A stretch of DNA of 64,000 nucleotides from Bradyrhizobium sp. PSBB068 (GCA_016839165.1 CP069300.1:6644001-6708000); one strand, 5' to 3'. Counted from the stretch's first letter, positions 19,655-27,732 are shown. Numbers and translations are program-made. Notes: a model not told the origin generated them from the sequence alone.

Positions 19655-21154
19655 TCAAATCTTCTGATTGTACGCGCCGACCTCGGGATGCGTGCGCAGC
19701 ACCGAATCCATCGCCTCGAACATGTCGCGCATACGCTGCTCGCTGACCGGGCTTTCCACCACGACCACGAGCTCCGGCTTGTTCGAGGATGCCCGCACCA
19801 GGCCCCAGCTGCCGTCGGAGACCGTGACGCGGACTCCGTTGACGGTGACGAGATCGCGGATCGCCTGCCCCGCGACCAGCGCGCCGTTCTGCTGCAGCGC
19901 CTCGAAGTGCTTCACCACGGCATCGACCACGCCATACTTCGCCTCGTCGGCGCAATGCGGCGACATCGTCGGCGATGACCAGGTCTTCGGCAGCGCGTCC
20001 TTCAGATCGGCCATCGACTTGCCGGGGGCGCGATCGAGCATCTCGCAGATCGCGATCGCCGACACCAGGCCGTCGTCATAGCCGCGGCCGAACGGCTTGT
20101 TGAAGAAGAAGTGACCGGACTTCTCGAAGCCGGCGAGCGCGCCGAGCTCGTTGGTGCGGCGCTTCATGTAGGAATGCCCGGTCTTCCAGTAGACCGTGTT
20201 GGCGCCCTGCCTCGAGAGCACCGGATCGGTGACGAACAGCCCGGTCGACTTCACGTCGACGACGAACTGTGCGTTGGCGTTGATCGCCGACATGTCGCGC
20301 GCCAGCATGACGCCGACCTTGTCGGCGAAGATCTCCTCGCCGGTGTTGTCGACCACGCCGCAGCGGTCGCCGTCGCCGTCGAAGCCGAGCCCGACATCGG
20401 CCTTGTGCAGAAGCACCGCATCGCGGATCGCATGCAGCATCTCCATGTCTTCCGGATTCGGATTGTATTTCGGGAAGGTGTGATCGAGCTCGGTGTCGAG
20501 CGGAATCACCTCGCAGCCGATCACCTCCAGCACCTGCGGCGCGAATGCGCCCGCGGTGCCGTTGCCGCAGGCGGCGACGACCTTCAGCTTGCGCTTCAGC
20601 TTCGGCCGGCTGGTGAGGTCGGCGATGTAGCGCGCCGGATAGTTCTCGTGAAACTGGTAGGAGCCGCCGGCCTTGTTGTTGAACTCAGCATTGAGCACGA
20701 TCTGCTTCAGCCGCGTCATCTCGTCGGGGCCGAAGGTGAGCGGACGGTTGGCACCCATCTTGACGCCGGTCCAGCCATTGTCGTTGTGCGAAGCGGTGAC
20801 CATCGCGACGCAGGGCACGTCGAGATCGAACTGCGCGAAATACGCCATCGGCGTCACCGCCAGCCCGATGTCGTGCACCTTGCAGCCGGCCGCCATCAGG
20901 CCCGAGATCAATGCGTATTTGATCGAGGCGGAATAGCCGCGGAAATCGTGACCGGTGACGATCTCCTGGCTGACGCCGAGCTCCGCAATCAGCGCGCCGA
21001 GCCCCATGCCCAGCGCCTGCACGCCCATCAAATTGATCTCCTTGTTGAACAGCCAGCGCGCGTCGTATTCGCGAAACCCGGTCGGCTTCACCATCGGCTC
21101 GGATTCAAAGGCATAGGTGTTCGGGACCAGCGCGGATTTCGGCTTCGGAAACAT
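19655..21154 (-). CDS. Phosphomannomutase/phosphoglucomutase
   Basis: 499 residues. Interconverts hexose 1- and 6-phosphates for cell-surface sugars. The phospho-serine lies in TASHNDNG (Ser122), the metal loop is DGDGDR at about 265, and the sugar-binding loop is GFEKSGHFFF. The frame extends upstream to 21364, but MFPKPKSALVPN at 21154 fits the family N-terminus. It forms the left border of the toxin island. Confidence 0.92.
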   Translation of the reverse strand: MFPKPKSALVPNTYAFESEPMVKPTGFREYDARWLFNKEINLMGVQALGMGLGALIAELGVSQEIVTGHDFRGYSASIKYALISGLMAAGCKVHDIGLAVTPMAYFAQFDLDVPCVAMVTASHNDNGWTGVKMGANRPLTFGPDEMTRLKQIVLNAEFNNKAGGSYQFHENYPARYIADLTSRPKLKRKLKVVAACGNGTAGAFAPQVLEVIGCEVIPLDTELDHTFPKYNPNPEDMEMLHAIRDAVLLHKADVGLGFDGDGDRCGVVDNTGEEIFADKVGVMLARDMSAINANAQFVVDVKSTGLFVTDPVLSRQGANTVYWKTGHSYMKRRTNELGALAGFEKSGHFFFNKPFGRGYDDGLVSAIAICEMLDRAPGKSMADLKDALPKTWSSPTMSPHCADEAKYGVVDAVVKHFEALQQNGALVAGQAIRDLVTVNGVRVTVSDGSWGLVRASSNKPELVVVVESPVSEQRMRDMFEAMDSVLRTHPEVGAYNQKI

Positions 21155-21343
21155 CAGAGATAGCCTCGTGGAAATGCGGAGGAACAATGCTGCTGGCTTT
21201 AGCGAATGCGTCGCCGCAGCGAAAGGCAGGATTGACGGCTTGTGGCGAATAATTACGGCAGATTTGGCGTCGGCGAAATACCTGCACGCCGGCGCAATCC
21301 GCCGCGCTATTGCGCCCTGCGAGCTGCTCTGCGCATCGAACAA

Positions 21344-21372
21344 TTGACACGTCGGGCAACTCACCGATACAT
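21344..21372 (+). promoter_or_regulatory. Sigma-70-like promoter in leader A
   Basis: TTGACA at 21344-21349, 17-bp spacer, ATACAT at 21367-21372. The same boxes with identical spacing occur in copy B (24387-24415) and are absent in copy C. The surrounding string TTGACACGTCGGGCAA might instead belong to a dispersed repeat, so promoter function is inferred. Confidence 0.45.
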
Positions 21373-21392
21373 TTTCATCATCGCAACAATTA

Positions 21393-21425
21393 AGCCCGCA
21401 CCGGAAAATCCGCTGCGGGCTTTTT
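21393..21425 (+). terminator. Intrinsic terminator in leader A
   Basis: Stem AGCCCGCA / TGCGGGCT followed by a run of T. It starts about 20 bp after the -10-like box, so transcription from that promoter would meet it almost at once. The same hairpin is kept in copies B and C. Confidence 0.75.
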
Positions 21426-21720
21426 CAATCGGACAGGTCGCTGTCGGCCAATCCACTGCCGGGCGCACTGGAATTGGCCACCACAGCGAGCCGAACGCGC
21501 TGATAGCCAGGGCCGCTCCCGCCGACAGACGGGCGCCCGAAGACGATGGGCAAGCCGAACCGGAAGTGACGCTTCCGCGCCATCGCGCAAGCCATCCTTC
21601 AAGCACTTTGCCCTCAAGCACTTGCCTTCAAACATCCAAAGCCAACCCAGCCCTCTCCGCGAGGTGCGGTCACGCACGGGCTCGCCCGAAGCTGTCCGCA
21701 ATATCTGTAGGTGATGATCA

Positions 21721-22515
21721 ATGCCCAATTACTCTCTGGTGCCGGTGGACCATCAGCCGGACTTCGATGACTACTCGCTCGTTCCCGTTGACCACGATCC
21801 GTTCGCCGCGGATGGCGTAACTCAACTGGCGCAGTTTCAACAGCCGCCGACACCGACTCAACCGGCGCAGCCACAGCCGCAAACCCAATTGCAACAGTCT
21901 GCGACAGGAGCCGATCAACCCGGCGTCAATGGGCCGGCGACTGGCAGCAACCCCAGCGGATCGGGTGGCGTCGCCGGCGTCGGCGATGCAGGAAGCGATC
22001 CAAACAACCCGACTTGGGCTCAAGGCTGGTCGATCGAGTCCAGCCCCTTCGGCGGAAATCCGGCACCAACGCAGTCCCTGACGGATGATCAGCTCAACCT
22101 CATACGTCAGAAAATCGTCGATCGAGCTAACGCTCAAATTGGTTCAACCGCATGGACCACCGGGGTGGCAAGGGGAAATTTCGCTGAAAGAAAGAACAAG
22201 TGCAATTTGTTCGTGCATGAGATGCTGACCGATGCTGGGACGAGTCCCGGTCTCCCGAATGGGCATTGGTATTGGAAGCATTTTCCGCCCGCCGCCGGAC
22301 AATGGGCAGATCCATCGTATGCAATTCCCGGATGGCGCGTCCTGGGTCCCGACGAGTCGCCCCAGCCGGGCGATGTGGCGGCGCAACCGAGAGATTATAG
22401 CGACGCGACGGGGCATGTCGTGATCGTGGGGCCGAACAACACGTTCATCGGCGTCGGGTCTCCTCCCTACGATGGGGCTCCCGAAAAGATTGAAAGCGGC
22501 CCAAAAAGGACATGA
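21721..22515 (+). CDS. Putative polymorphic toxin 1: shared N-terminus with Cys/His amidase-like C-terminus
   Basis: 264 residues. Residues 1-31 hold the motif YSLVPVDH twice (4-11 and 18-25), shared with the genes at 24753 and 26390. A Pro/Gln/Thr-rich linker and a Gly/Ser stretch (about 35-95) follow. The C-terminal domain (about 105-264) has a likely nucleophile in KCNLFVHEML (Cys161) and a His in GHVVIVGP (His232), as in NlpC/P60-CHAP-like peptidoglycan amidases. There is no signal peptide. A good ribosome site (AGGTGAT) precedes the ATG. The secreted protein encoded next would suit an immunity protein against a periplasmic, wall-cutting toxin. The toxin role is inferred. Confidence 0.65.
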   Translation: MPNYSLVPVDHQPDFDDYSLVPVDHDPFAADGVTQLAQFQQPPTPTQPAQPQPQTQLQQSATGADQPGVNGPATGSNPSGSGGVAGVGDAGSDPNNPTWAQGWSIESSPFGGNPAPTQSLTDDQLNLIRQKIVDRANAQIGSTAWTTGVARGNFAERKNKCNLFVHEMLTDAGTSPGLPNGHWYWKHFPPAAGQWADPSYAIPGWRVLGPDESPQPGDVAAQPRDYSDATGHVVIVGPNNTFIGVGSPPYDGAPEKIESGPKRT

Positions 22516-22557
22516 TAGTACGCGCCCCTGCCAAGGGTCCGATACTGTATCGACGCT

Positions 22558-23247
22558 ATGTCGGGCAATAACGTGCGACGTTTCATCCTGTCTTGTGTAC
22601 TGTCGCTCGGCTGCGCGTTCGCGCTCTGTCTGAATGCCGCCAGCGCGGCCTCCAACGGGAGCGAAGCAAGCGCGCCGCACGATGAAGACAAGTATCAAGC
22701 CTATGTCGAGAAAGTCGCCCAGGCGACAAGAGATGATGCTGTTGACCGCATACCGCCCCAATATCCCCCGTCCGGCGACGCGTTCGAAGAGCTTGTGGCC
22801 GCCGCGCCAGAGAACATCGATTTTTGCATTCGCTATCTAACGGAAGGAAGGGAGGGCGGGCGCATCGCCCTCTATGCGATGTATCAACTCGATGTCGATG
22901 ACTATGTCGTGCTTATAAGAAAATTGGTGAAACTGTACCGCAGTGGCCTGTTACCCGAACTCTCATTAGCAGGAGCGATATATTATCGCTATTCTCTTGT
23001 TGCCCGTGATCATTACGATCATCCGAAAATTCAGGCACTTTTCAAGGAATTGGCGGCACAAGACTTTCCGGACCATATCAAGTGGGAAATTAGATATATC
23101 CGTTCTGGTGAGGGGTTTGCGAAGAAGAGATGGCGGGATTTTGATCGGGAGTGCTCGCGCTGGTCGGAGATACGATCGATCTCAGCATGCGTTTCGCTGG
23201 CGGCGGAGATATTGAGGGTCTATGCGGTCTCTTTGGCGACGCGGTGA
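22558..23247 (+). CDS. Exported putative immunity protein for toxin 1
   Basis: 229 residues with a clear Sec signal peptide ending near NAASA (about 30). The body is helical and resembles the protein encoded at 23417 (shared pattern: YxxYxxKV, NxDFCIRxLxE, RxVALxxMYxLxxDxxVxxxRKLxKL, IRSGE). The position after an amidase-like toxin and its export suggest a periplasmic immunity protein. The last 30 or so residues do not match the paralogue, which stops earlier, so the C-terminus may be read-through into rearranged DNA. No named family recognised. Confidence 0.6.
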   Translation: MSGNNVRRFILSCVLSLGCAFALCLNAASAASNGSEASAPHDEDKYQAYVEKVAQATRDDAVDRIPPQYPPSGDAFEELVAAAPENIDFCIRYLTEGREGGRIALYAMYQLDVDDYVVLIRKLVKLYRSGLLPELSLAGAIYYRYSLVARDHYDHPKIQALFKELAAQDFPDHIKWEIRYIRSGEGFAKKRWRDFDRECSRWSEIRSISACVSLAAEILRVYAVSLATR

Positions 23248-23285
23248 TCAGAAGGCGTCTTGATGGCGCAGCCGCTTACGCTTGA

Positions 23286-23348
23286 ACAGTTGTGGGGCCG
23301 AATGCCAACTTCCTCGGTGTTGGAGAGAGCGAAAAGATCGAGAGCGTT
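23286..23348 (+). pseudogene. Remnant of the C-terminal tip of an amidase-like toxin
   Basis: Reads VVGPNANFLGVGESEKIES, closely matching the end of toxin 1 (IVGPNNTFIGVG, then EKIES). The rest of the toxin is missing and the frame runs on without a homologous stop. It lies directly before a second immunity-like gene, the expected relic of a displaced toxin-immunity pair. Confidence 0.6.
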
Positions 23349-23416
23349 GCTGCAAAGATGATGGGTAAAAATCAGCCTGGTGGTCTGCTGGTTTATTCGT
23401 CGTTACGAGCCTTAGC

Positions 23417-24139
23417 ATGCGGCGCGCTCGAATATGGCTCTTGCTATGCTTCGGATGCCTCTTCGGTTGCTGTCCAGAAATCGCTGCCGCCGAACCATCT
23501 AGTCGTAAGGCCGACGGCTCGTATGACGCTAGGAGTGATAGGGCTTTGCTGGATCGGCTCATGACCTCCGACCCACAGGACTGGTGTGCAGTCAGTTCCT
23601 GTCCTCGACCCGCTCCCCCTGAATCATCCGGCAGCGGTGCAGCGAGTAATTATGAGGGATACGCGGACAAGGTTGTTGCCACGGACCAGAACCATGAGCG
23701 TGTTGGGGTTTCAGTCTACGAGTGGCTCGGCATAAATAGCTTCCAGCAACTTGTCGATGCGAGCGCCAGGAACCCCGATTTCTGCATCCGATTTCTCTCG
23801 GAGAAAAAGTACTCAGAACGCCAGAGACACGTAGCAATTCTGTCGATGTATGGGCTTTCGATTGATCAACATGTGGTCTTCGTCAGGAAACTGATGAAAT
23901 TACGTGACCAGGATTTGATATCTCCCGAGGAGCTCACGAGCGCCATGGTGCCTCGTTTATCGACGATGCTGGTTTTGGCAAACTACCAAGACGAGGGCAT
24001 TCAGTCGCTTCTGAACGAGCTGGAAGCGCGGGATGATATTGGTCCTTCTCCCAAGTCCCGGATACGGAGCATTCTTTCGGGTGAGGCGCTTGAGGAACGT
24101 CGATTATTTGATTTGGAATGCTGCTCGGTGCGGCAATGA
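23417..24139 (+). CDS. Second exported immunity-like protein, paralogue of the 22558 gene
   Basis: 240 residues. Signal sequence MRRARIWLLLCFGCLFGCC has Cys at the end of the hydrophobic core and could be a lipoprotein signal. The body aligns with the gene at 22558 over about 150 residues (YEGYADKV, NPDFCIRFLSE, VAILSMYGLSIDQHVVFVRKLMKL, RSILSGEALEERR). It follows a toxin-tip remnant rather than a whole toxin, so it is read as an orphan immunity gene. Confidence 0.6.
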   Translation: MRRARIWLLLCFGCLFGCCPEIAAAEPSSRKADGSYDARSDRALLDRLMTSDPQDWCAVSSCPRPAPPESSGSGAASNYEGYADKVVATDQNHERVGVSVYEWLGINSFQQLVDASARNPDFCIRFLSEKKYSERQRHVAILSMYGLSIDQHVVFVRKLMKLRDQDLISPEELTSAMVPRLSTMLVLANYQDEGIQSLLNELEARDDIGPSPKSRIRSILSGEALEERRLFDLECCSVRQ

Positions 24140-24383
24140 GCTGCTCCCGGTTCGGTGGACACCGGGCCAATCCCGACTGCGACAGAATCTCTTGCCAGCA
24201 AGGCCAAATGGAAGAGATGGAGTCAAAGCGCCCCTGCGCTACGCTGTTGCGCCCCACGAATTGCTTGAGCGCTATCGCTCCGACCCGGCATTGTTTCTAG
24301 GGGGCGCTAGGGATGGACAGGCAGGTATTGCCGTGCGGTTGTCATTTCAGCCGCTCCCGGCGCTCTGCAATCTGCGCAACGAA
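24140..24383. other. Gene-free stretch between orphan immunity gene and leader B
   Basis: No convincing gene on either strand. Open frames here run through unrelated codons and end at the leader repeat. It may be rearrangement debris. With the adjoining leader B, the non-coding interval totals about 610 bp. Confidence 0.4.
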
Positions 24384-24386
24384 TAA

Positions 24387-24415
24387 TTGACACGTCGGGC
24401 AACTCACCGATACAT
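24387..24415 (+). promoter_or_regulatory. Sigma-70-like promoter in leader B
   Basis: TTGACA, 17-bp spacer, ATACAT, identical to copy A in sequence and spacing. Confidence 0.45.
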
Positions 24416-24435
24416 TTTCATCGTCGCAACAATTG

Positions 24436-24468
24436 AGCCCGCACCGGAAAATCCGCTGCGGGCTTTTT
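24436..24468 (+). terminator. Intrinsic terminator in leader B
   Basis: AGCCCGCA / TGCGGGCT stem with T-run, the same hairpin as in copies A and C. Confidence 0.75.
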
Positions 24469-24752
24469 CAATCGGACAGGCCGCTGTCGGCCAATACGCT
24501 GCCGAGCGCGCCGGAATTGGCCACCGCAGCGAACTGAACTCGCAAATAGCCAGGGCCACCCCCACCGACAGACCGGCGCCCGGCGAAGGCGATGGGCAAG
24601 CCGAACCGGAAGCGACACTTCCGTGCCATCGCGCAAGCCATCCTTCGAGCACTTTGCCTTCAGGCACTTAAAGCCAACCCAGCCCTCTCCGCGAGGTGCG
24701 GTCGCGCACGGGCTCACCCGAAGCTGTCCGCAATATCTGTAGGTCATGATCA

Positions 24753-25760
24753 ATGCCCGATTACTCTCTGGTGCCGGTGGACCATCAGCCGGACTTCGAT
24801 GACTACTCGCTCGTTCCCGTTGACCACGATCCGTTCGCCGCGGACGACATCATTCAACGGACAAGGACGCAACCGGCAAGCCATGCGCAAACGGATGCGG
24901 GTTTCGATCGGCCGCCGTCCGTTCCGCAAACGCCGGGGTCCGCGCCGCCACACTCGATTGCGGCGGGGGCCGCTGACTTCTTCAGGTCCATCCCTCGCGG
25001 AATCGCTTCTGGCCTGAATAGTGCGGGGAGCGCATTGGCTCGCGCCACGCAGGCCGAAATGGGGCAAGACGTGGACGCGCCGACTCCAGCACAGGGGATG
25101 GACATTCTTGAGAAGAATGTAACCGGACCCATGCACAGGCCGGAAGGCCGGGCGGGCAAACTCGGTGCATCTGTCGGGGAATTTGTCGGCAATCCCGCTT
25201 CCTATGTCGTGCCCGGAGGATTGCCGTTCAAAGTCGGAGCGGCTGCGCTGGGGGGCTTGGGGAGCGAAGCTGGCGGTCAACTTGGTGAGGGAAGCTCGCT
25301 GGAGCTGCCTCTCCGGATTCTCGGCGGCCTGGTCGGTGGCCTTGGTGCCGCCAAGATAGCACCTGCGAGCAGGGTGAGGCCGCCGACGGGTGCAGTTGAA
25401 GACGTTCCAGGCGCTGGGCTTCGTAACCTATATCACTACACCGACGAGGCTGGTCTGAACGGCATCCTGAATGAAGGAAAGCTAAATCCTTCTCTGAAAG
25501 CCCGAAGACCACGCGATGTGAAGTATGGCAACGGTCAGTATCTTACCGATATTGAGCCCGGCACAATGGAGCCGGAAAAGCTTTCGGTGGCCCTCGTACA
25601 AAATCCCCACCAAGTGAAAAAATTCACTCACTACCTCGAAATCAACCCGGCCGGTCTGAATGTCGTTGAGGGCCGGTCCGGCGTTTATGTTATCCCAAAC
25701 GAAGGACCGTTGGATTTGAACAACAGGATTATCCGCAGCGGAAAGGTGTCCGACCAATGA
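24753..25760 (+). CDS. Putative polymorphic toxin 2: HYD1-type ADP-ribosyltransferase C-terminus
   Basis: 335 residues. Residues 1-31 are the shared double YSLVPVDH motif. The middle (about 65-205) is Gly/Ala-rich with amphipathic stretches such as GKLGASVGEFVGNPASY, possibly a translocation or pre-toxin region. The C-terminus (about 222-335) has YHYTDEAGLNGIL (His228), KYGNGQYLTDIEPG and a closing GLNVVEGRSGVYVIPN, the pattern of the Tox-ART-HYD1 family, which transfers ADP-ribose to an unknown target. The stop overlaps the next start (ATGA), tying it to its likely immunity gene. Confidence 0.78.
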   Translation: MPDYSLVPVDHQPDFDDYSLVPVDHDPFAADDIIQRTRTQPASHAQTDAGFDRPPSVPQTPGSAPPHSIAAGAADFFRSIPRGIASGLNSAGSALARATQAEMGQDVDAPTPAQGMDILEKNVTGPMHRPEGRAGKLGASVGEFVGNPASYVVPGGLPFKVGAAALGGLGSEAGGQLGEGSSLELPLRILGGLVGGLGAAKIAPASRVRPPTGAVEDVPGAGLRNLYHYTDEAGLNGILNEGKLNPSLKARRPRDVKYGNGQYLTDIEPGTMEPEKLSVALVQNPHQVKKFTHYLEINPAGLNVVEGRSGVYVIPNEGPLDLNNRIIRSGKVSDQ

Positions 25761-26032
25761 CCTATCTCAAAGTGAAGTGGATTCACGCGTACCCCGATCA
25801 ACCGGTCCTGATCTACAGCGAGTTGGATCACGAACGTTGGGAGCTTCGTAAGGTCGAAATCTTTTCCGACGGAAGGATCTGGTATGCCGATGCTGAAGTT
25901 GAGGTCGGGGACACGGGCCTTGGTCAGATGCCATTGCCGTCCGTTGAAGAGATCGCCGCCGATCCCCAGTTCGTGCCGGAAGTGATATCAAAGGCCGAGT
26001 TCGAAAAAATCTGGGCAATGGCGACGGCGTGA
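25757..26032 (+). CDS. DUF6881-like putative immunity protein for toxin 2
   Basis: 91 residues, acidic, no signal peptide, beta-rich start YLKVKWIHAYPDQPVLIYSE. It resembles DUF6881 proteins, small proteins often found beside toxin domains. It overlaps the ADP-ribosyltransferase gene by 4 bp (ATGA). A cytoplasmic immunity protein is what a cytosol-acting ADP-ribosyltransferase would need. Family call from pattern; immunity role inferred from position. Confidence 0.7.
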   Translation: MTYLKVKWIHAYPDQPVLIYSELDHERWELRKVEIFSDGRIWYADAEVEVGDTGLGQMPLPSVEEIAADPQFVPEVISKAEFEKIWAMATA

Positions 26033-26052
26033 ACTGGTTTCGCCGCTGCACG

Positions 26053-26389
26053 GCAATTAAGCCCGCATCGGAAAATCCGCTGCGGGCTTTTTGAATCGGA
26101 TGGGCCGCTGTCGGCCAATACACTGCCGAGCGCGCCGAAATTCGCCACCGCACCGAGCCGATCTGGCTGATAGCCAGGGCCGCCCCACCGACCGACAGGC
26201 GCCCGGCGAAGACGATGGGCAAGCCGAACCGGAAGTGACGCTTCCGCGCCATCGCGCAAGCCATCCTTCAAGCACTTTGCCCTCAAGCACTTGCCTTCAA
26301 ACATCCAAAGCCAACCCAGCCCTCTCCGCGAGGTGCGGTCACGCACGGGCTCGCCCGAAGCTGTCCGCAATATCTGTAGGTGACGATCA
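26053..26389 (+). repeat. Conserved leader, copy C, upstream of toxin gene 3
   Basis: Starts at the terminator hairpin (26060-26092); the TTGACA/ATACAT pair of copies A and B is missing. From about 26199 it is almost identical to copy A, including the first 90 codons of the following gene. No gene lies inside. Gene 3 may depend on transcription from upstream or on a promoter elsewhere in the leader. Confidence 0.78.
26060..26092 (+). terminator. Intrinsic terminator after the DUF6881-like gene (leader C)
   Basis: AGCCCGCA / TGCGGGCT stem plus TTTTT, 28 bp after the stop of the immunity-like gene. Here it would end the toxin 2 transcript. Confidence 0.75.
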
Positions 26390-27115
26390 ATGCCCAATTA
26401 CTCTCTGGTGCCGGTGGACCATCGGCCGGATTTCGTTGACTACTCGCTCGTTCCCGTTGACCATGATCCGTTCGCTGCAGATGGCGTGACTCAACAGGCG
26501 CAGATTCAACAGCCGCCGACACCTACTCGACCAACGCAGCCACAGCCGCAAACCCAGTCGCAACAGCCTGCGACAGGAGCCGGTCAGCCCGGCGTCAACG
26601 GGCCGGCGACTGGCAACAGCTCCAGCGGATCGGGTGGCATCGCCGGCATCAAGCGTTTCGGCGGCGACGAAGGTGGTGACTATCCGAGCCGCAATGCGGG
26701 GATCGGCTTCGAAAGCGCGGAGAGCGCATGGGATGCTGCCCTCAAGGAAATGAAAGACCTTGGTGCCCAATATTACCCGGAAGAGACCAAGAGGAGGGGC
26801 TTTATCCCGGAGCTGGGCGTCGAAACCTTCAAACGCAACGGACTATACTACTACGATCAGATAGCGCGCGGGTACCAAGAGGGAGCGCTGGGCGGTGGCG
26901 TGGGGTTTGGCGATAGCGGTGCGGTCGCAAGAGGGCACATGCATTGGGATAGTCAGGATGAAAGTGATGGAGATAGAGCCAACGCGCGCGCTTACACTCA
27001 GCAAGTTCCAGATTACAATGCATGGGTTGGATCTTGGTATGGGTACAAAAAGTATTGGCATAACGGCAAGCCAACGGGGCGCGGGATGCCGGATTGGAAC
27101 CGATACAAATATTGA
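26390..27115 (+). CDS. Putative polymorphic toxin 3: DUF4329/JAB-like C-terminus
   Basis: 241 residues. Residues 1-90 are nearly the same as in toxin 1 (double YSLVPVDH, Pro/Gln linker, Gly/Ser stretch). The C-terminus (about 100-241) begins GFESAESAWDAALKEM and carries ELGVETFKRNGLYYYDQ and RGHMHWD (His183, His185), similar to DUF4329/JAB-like toxin domains in which such His may bind metal. It is followed after 9 bp by an exported small protein. Family call moderate; toxin role inferred. Confidence 0.6.
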   Translation: MPNYSLVPVDHRPDFVDYSLVPVDHDPFAADGVTQQAQIQQPPTPTRPTQPQPQTQSQQPATGAGQPGVNGPATGNSSSGSGGIAGIKRFGGDEGGDYPSRNAGIGFESAESAWDAALKEMKDLGAQYYPEETKRRGFIPELGVETFKRNGLYYYDQIARGYQEGALGGGVGFGDSGAVARGHMHWDSQDESDGDRANARAYTQQVPDYNAWVGSWYGYKKYWHNGKPTGRGMPDWNRYKY

Positions 27116-27124
27116 GGCCTGTCG

Positions 27125-27610
27125 ATGAAAACAGTCGCGCTCGCTGGAGCTTTATCGCTTCTACTTGCCAGTTCAACGTTATGTATCGCGAACTCCAGTC
27201 CCTGGTGCGCAGCGGATGTTGCGATCTTGAATTTCAAAAATTACAAAGGTCAAGATCTTGCAAAGATCGAGCTTCGTTCCCTCAAAGCGGTTTGCGATCG
27301 TAACCCGGGAAAGGAAGGGTTTGGCGCAAACCTGGAACGCTCGATGCGCATCGAACACAATGGGCAATGGACTGACGTGCCGAAAGCGTGTCTGTCCGGT
27401 TTTTCTTTTGCGGTGGAGGGGCTGGCGCTATCGGGTGACGATGCCGGTCTGGGCATACTTCTTATTGGAAAATCGACGGACGACGACAAGCGTGTAAAAC
27501 GCTCGATATTCAAATTGGACGATGGGATTTCCTGCTATCAGATAGAGCGCTATCCGAATGTCGACGATCAGGATCACGAAATTAGGGAGTACAATAGGGA
27601 CTTACAGTAG
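27125..27610 (+). CDS. Exported putative immunity protein for toxin 3
   Basis: 161 residues with a signal peptide ending around LCIANS (about 24). The mature part has four or five Cys and a beta-rich pattern (SMRIEHNGQWTDVPKACLSG). No family recognised. Position 9 bp after toxin 3 and export suggest a periplasmic immunity protein. Confidence 0.6.
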   Translation: MKTVALAGALSLLLASSTLCIANSSPWCAADVAILNFKNYKGQDLAKIELRSLKAVCDRNPGKEGFGANLERSMRIEHNGQWTDVPKACLSGFSFAVEGLALSGDDAGLGILLIGKSTDDDKRVKRSIFKLDDGISCYQIERYPNVDDQDHEIREYNRDLQ

Positions 27611-27732
27611 GTGCGCCCGGAGACCGACTCGACACTCTGCGCAAGCGCTTCAGTGATCCGAGTTTCTGCCGAAATGGGGACATGATCCGCATCGCAGGGG
27701 AAGACATGGAGAGGTCTTATGAGGCTTCTTAG
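27604..27732 (+). pseudogene. Probable tip of a lost fourth toxin
   Basis: In one frame after the immunity gene the DNA reads protein-like: GDRLDTLRKRFSDPSFCRNG, then DMIRIAGEDMERSYEAS and a stop at 27730-27732. There is no start and no toxin body. The stop overlaps the next gene by 14 bp, the kind of overlap seen between toxins and immunity genes. It is read as the last 40 or so residues of a displaced toxin; the parent domain is unknown. Confidence 0.45.

Larger units (their letters stand above)
21341..21720 (+). repeat. Conserved leader, copy A, upstream of toxin gene 1
   Basis: About 380 bp without a gene that recurs at 24384-24752 (B) and 26053-26389 (C). The A and C copies are nearly identical over the last 190 bp, and the identity runs on into the coding region to about residue 90. 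The leader holds a promoter-like pair, an intrinsic-terminator hairpin and then about 290 bp up to the start codon. The 186 bp before it (21155-21340) should hold the phosphomannomutase promoter; nothing else is seen there. Confidence 0.8.
24384..24752 (+). repeat. Conserved leader, copy B, upstream of toxin gene 2
   Basis: Same order as leader A: promoter-like boxes (24387-24392 and 24410-24415), terminator hairpin (24436-24468), then about 285 bp to the ATG. It differs from A at scattered positions and small indels, so it is not a very recent copy. The identity extends only through residue 31 of the encoded protein. Confidence 0.8.

Noticed and set aside
21361..21621. Minus-strand frame of 86 residues in leader A, with a similar one in leader B (24404-24667)
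   Set aside because: It runs through the terminator hairpin and is broken in leader C. Similarity is explained by the DNA repeat itself.
24033..24386. 117-residue frame overlapping the end of the second immunity gene
   Set aside because: Overlaps a better-supported gene in another frame, with no family pattern or ribosome site.
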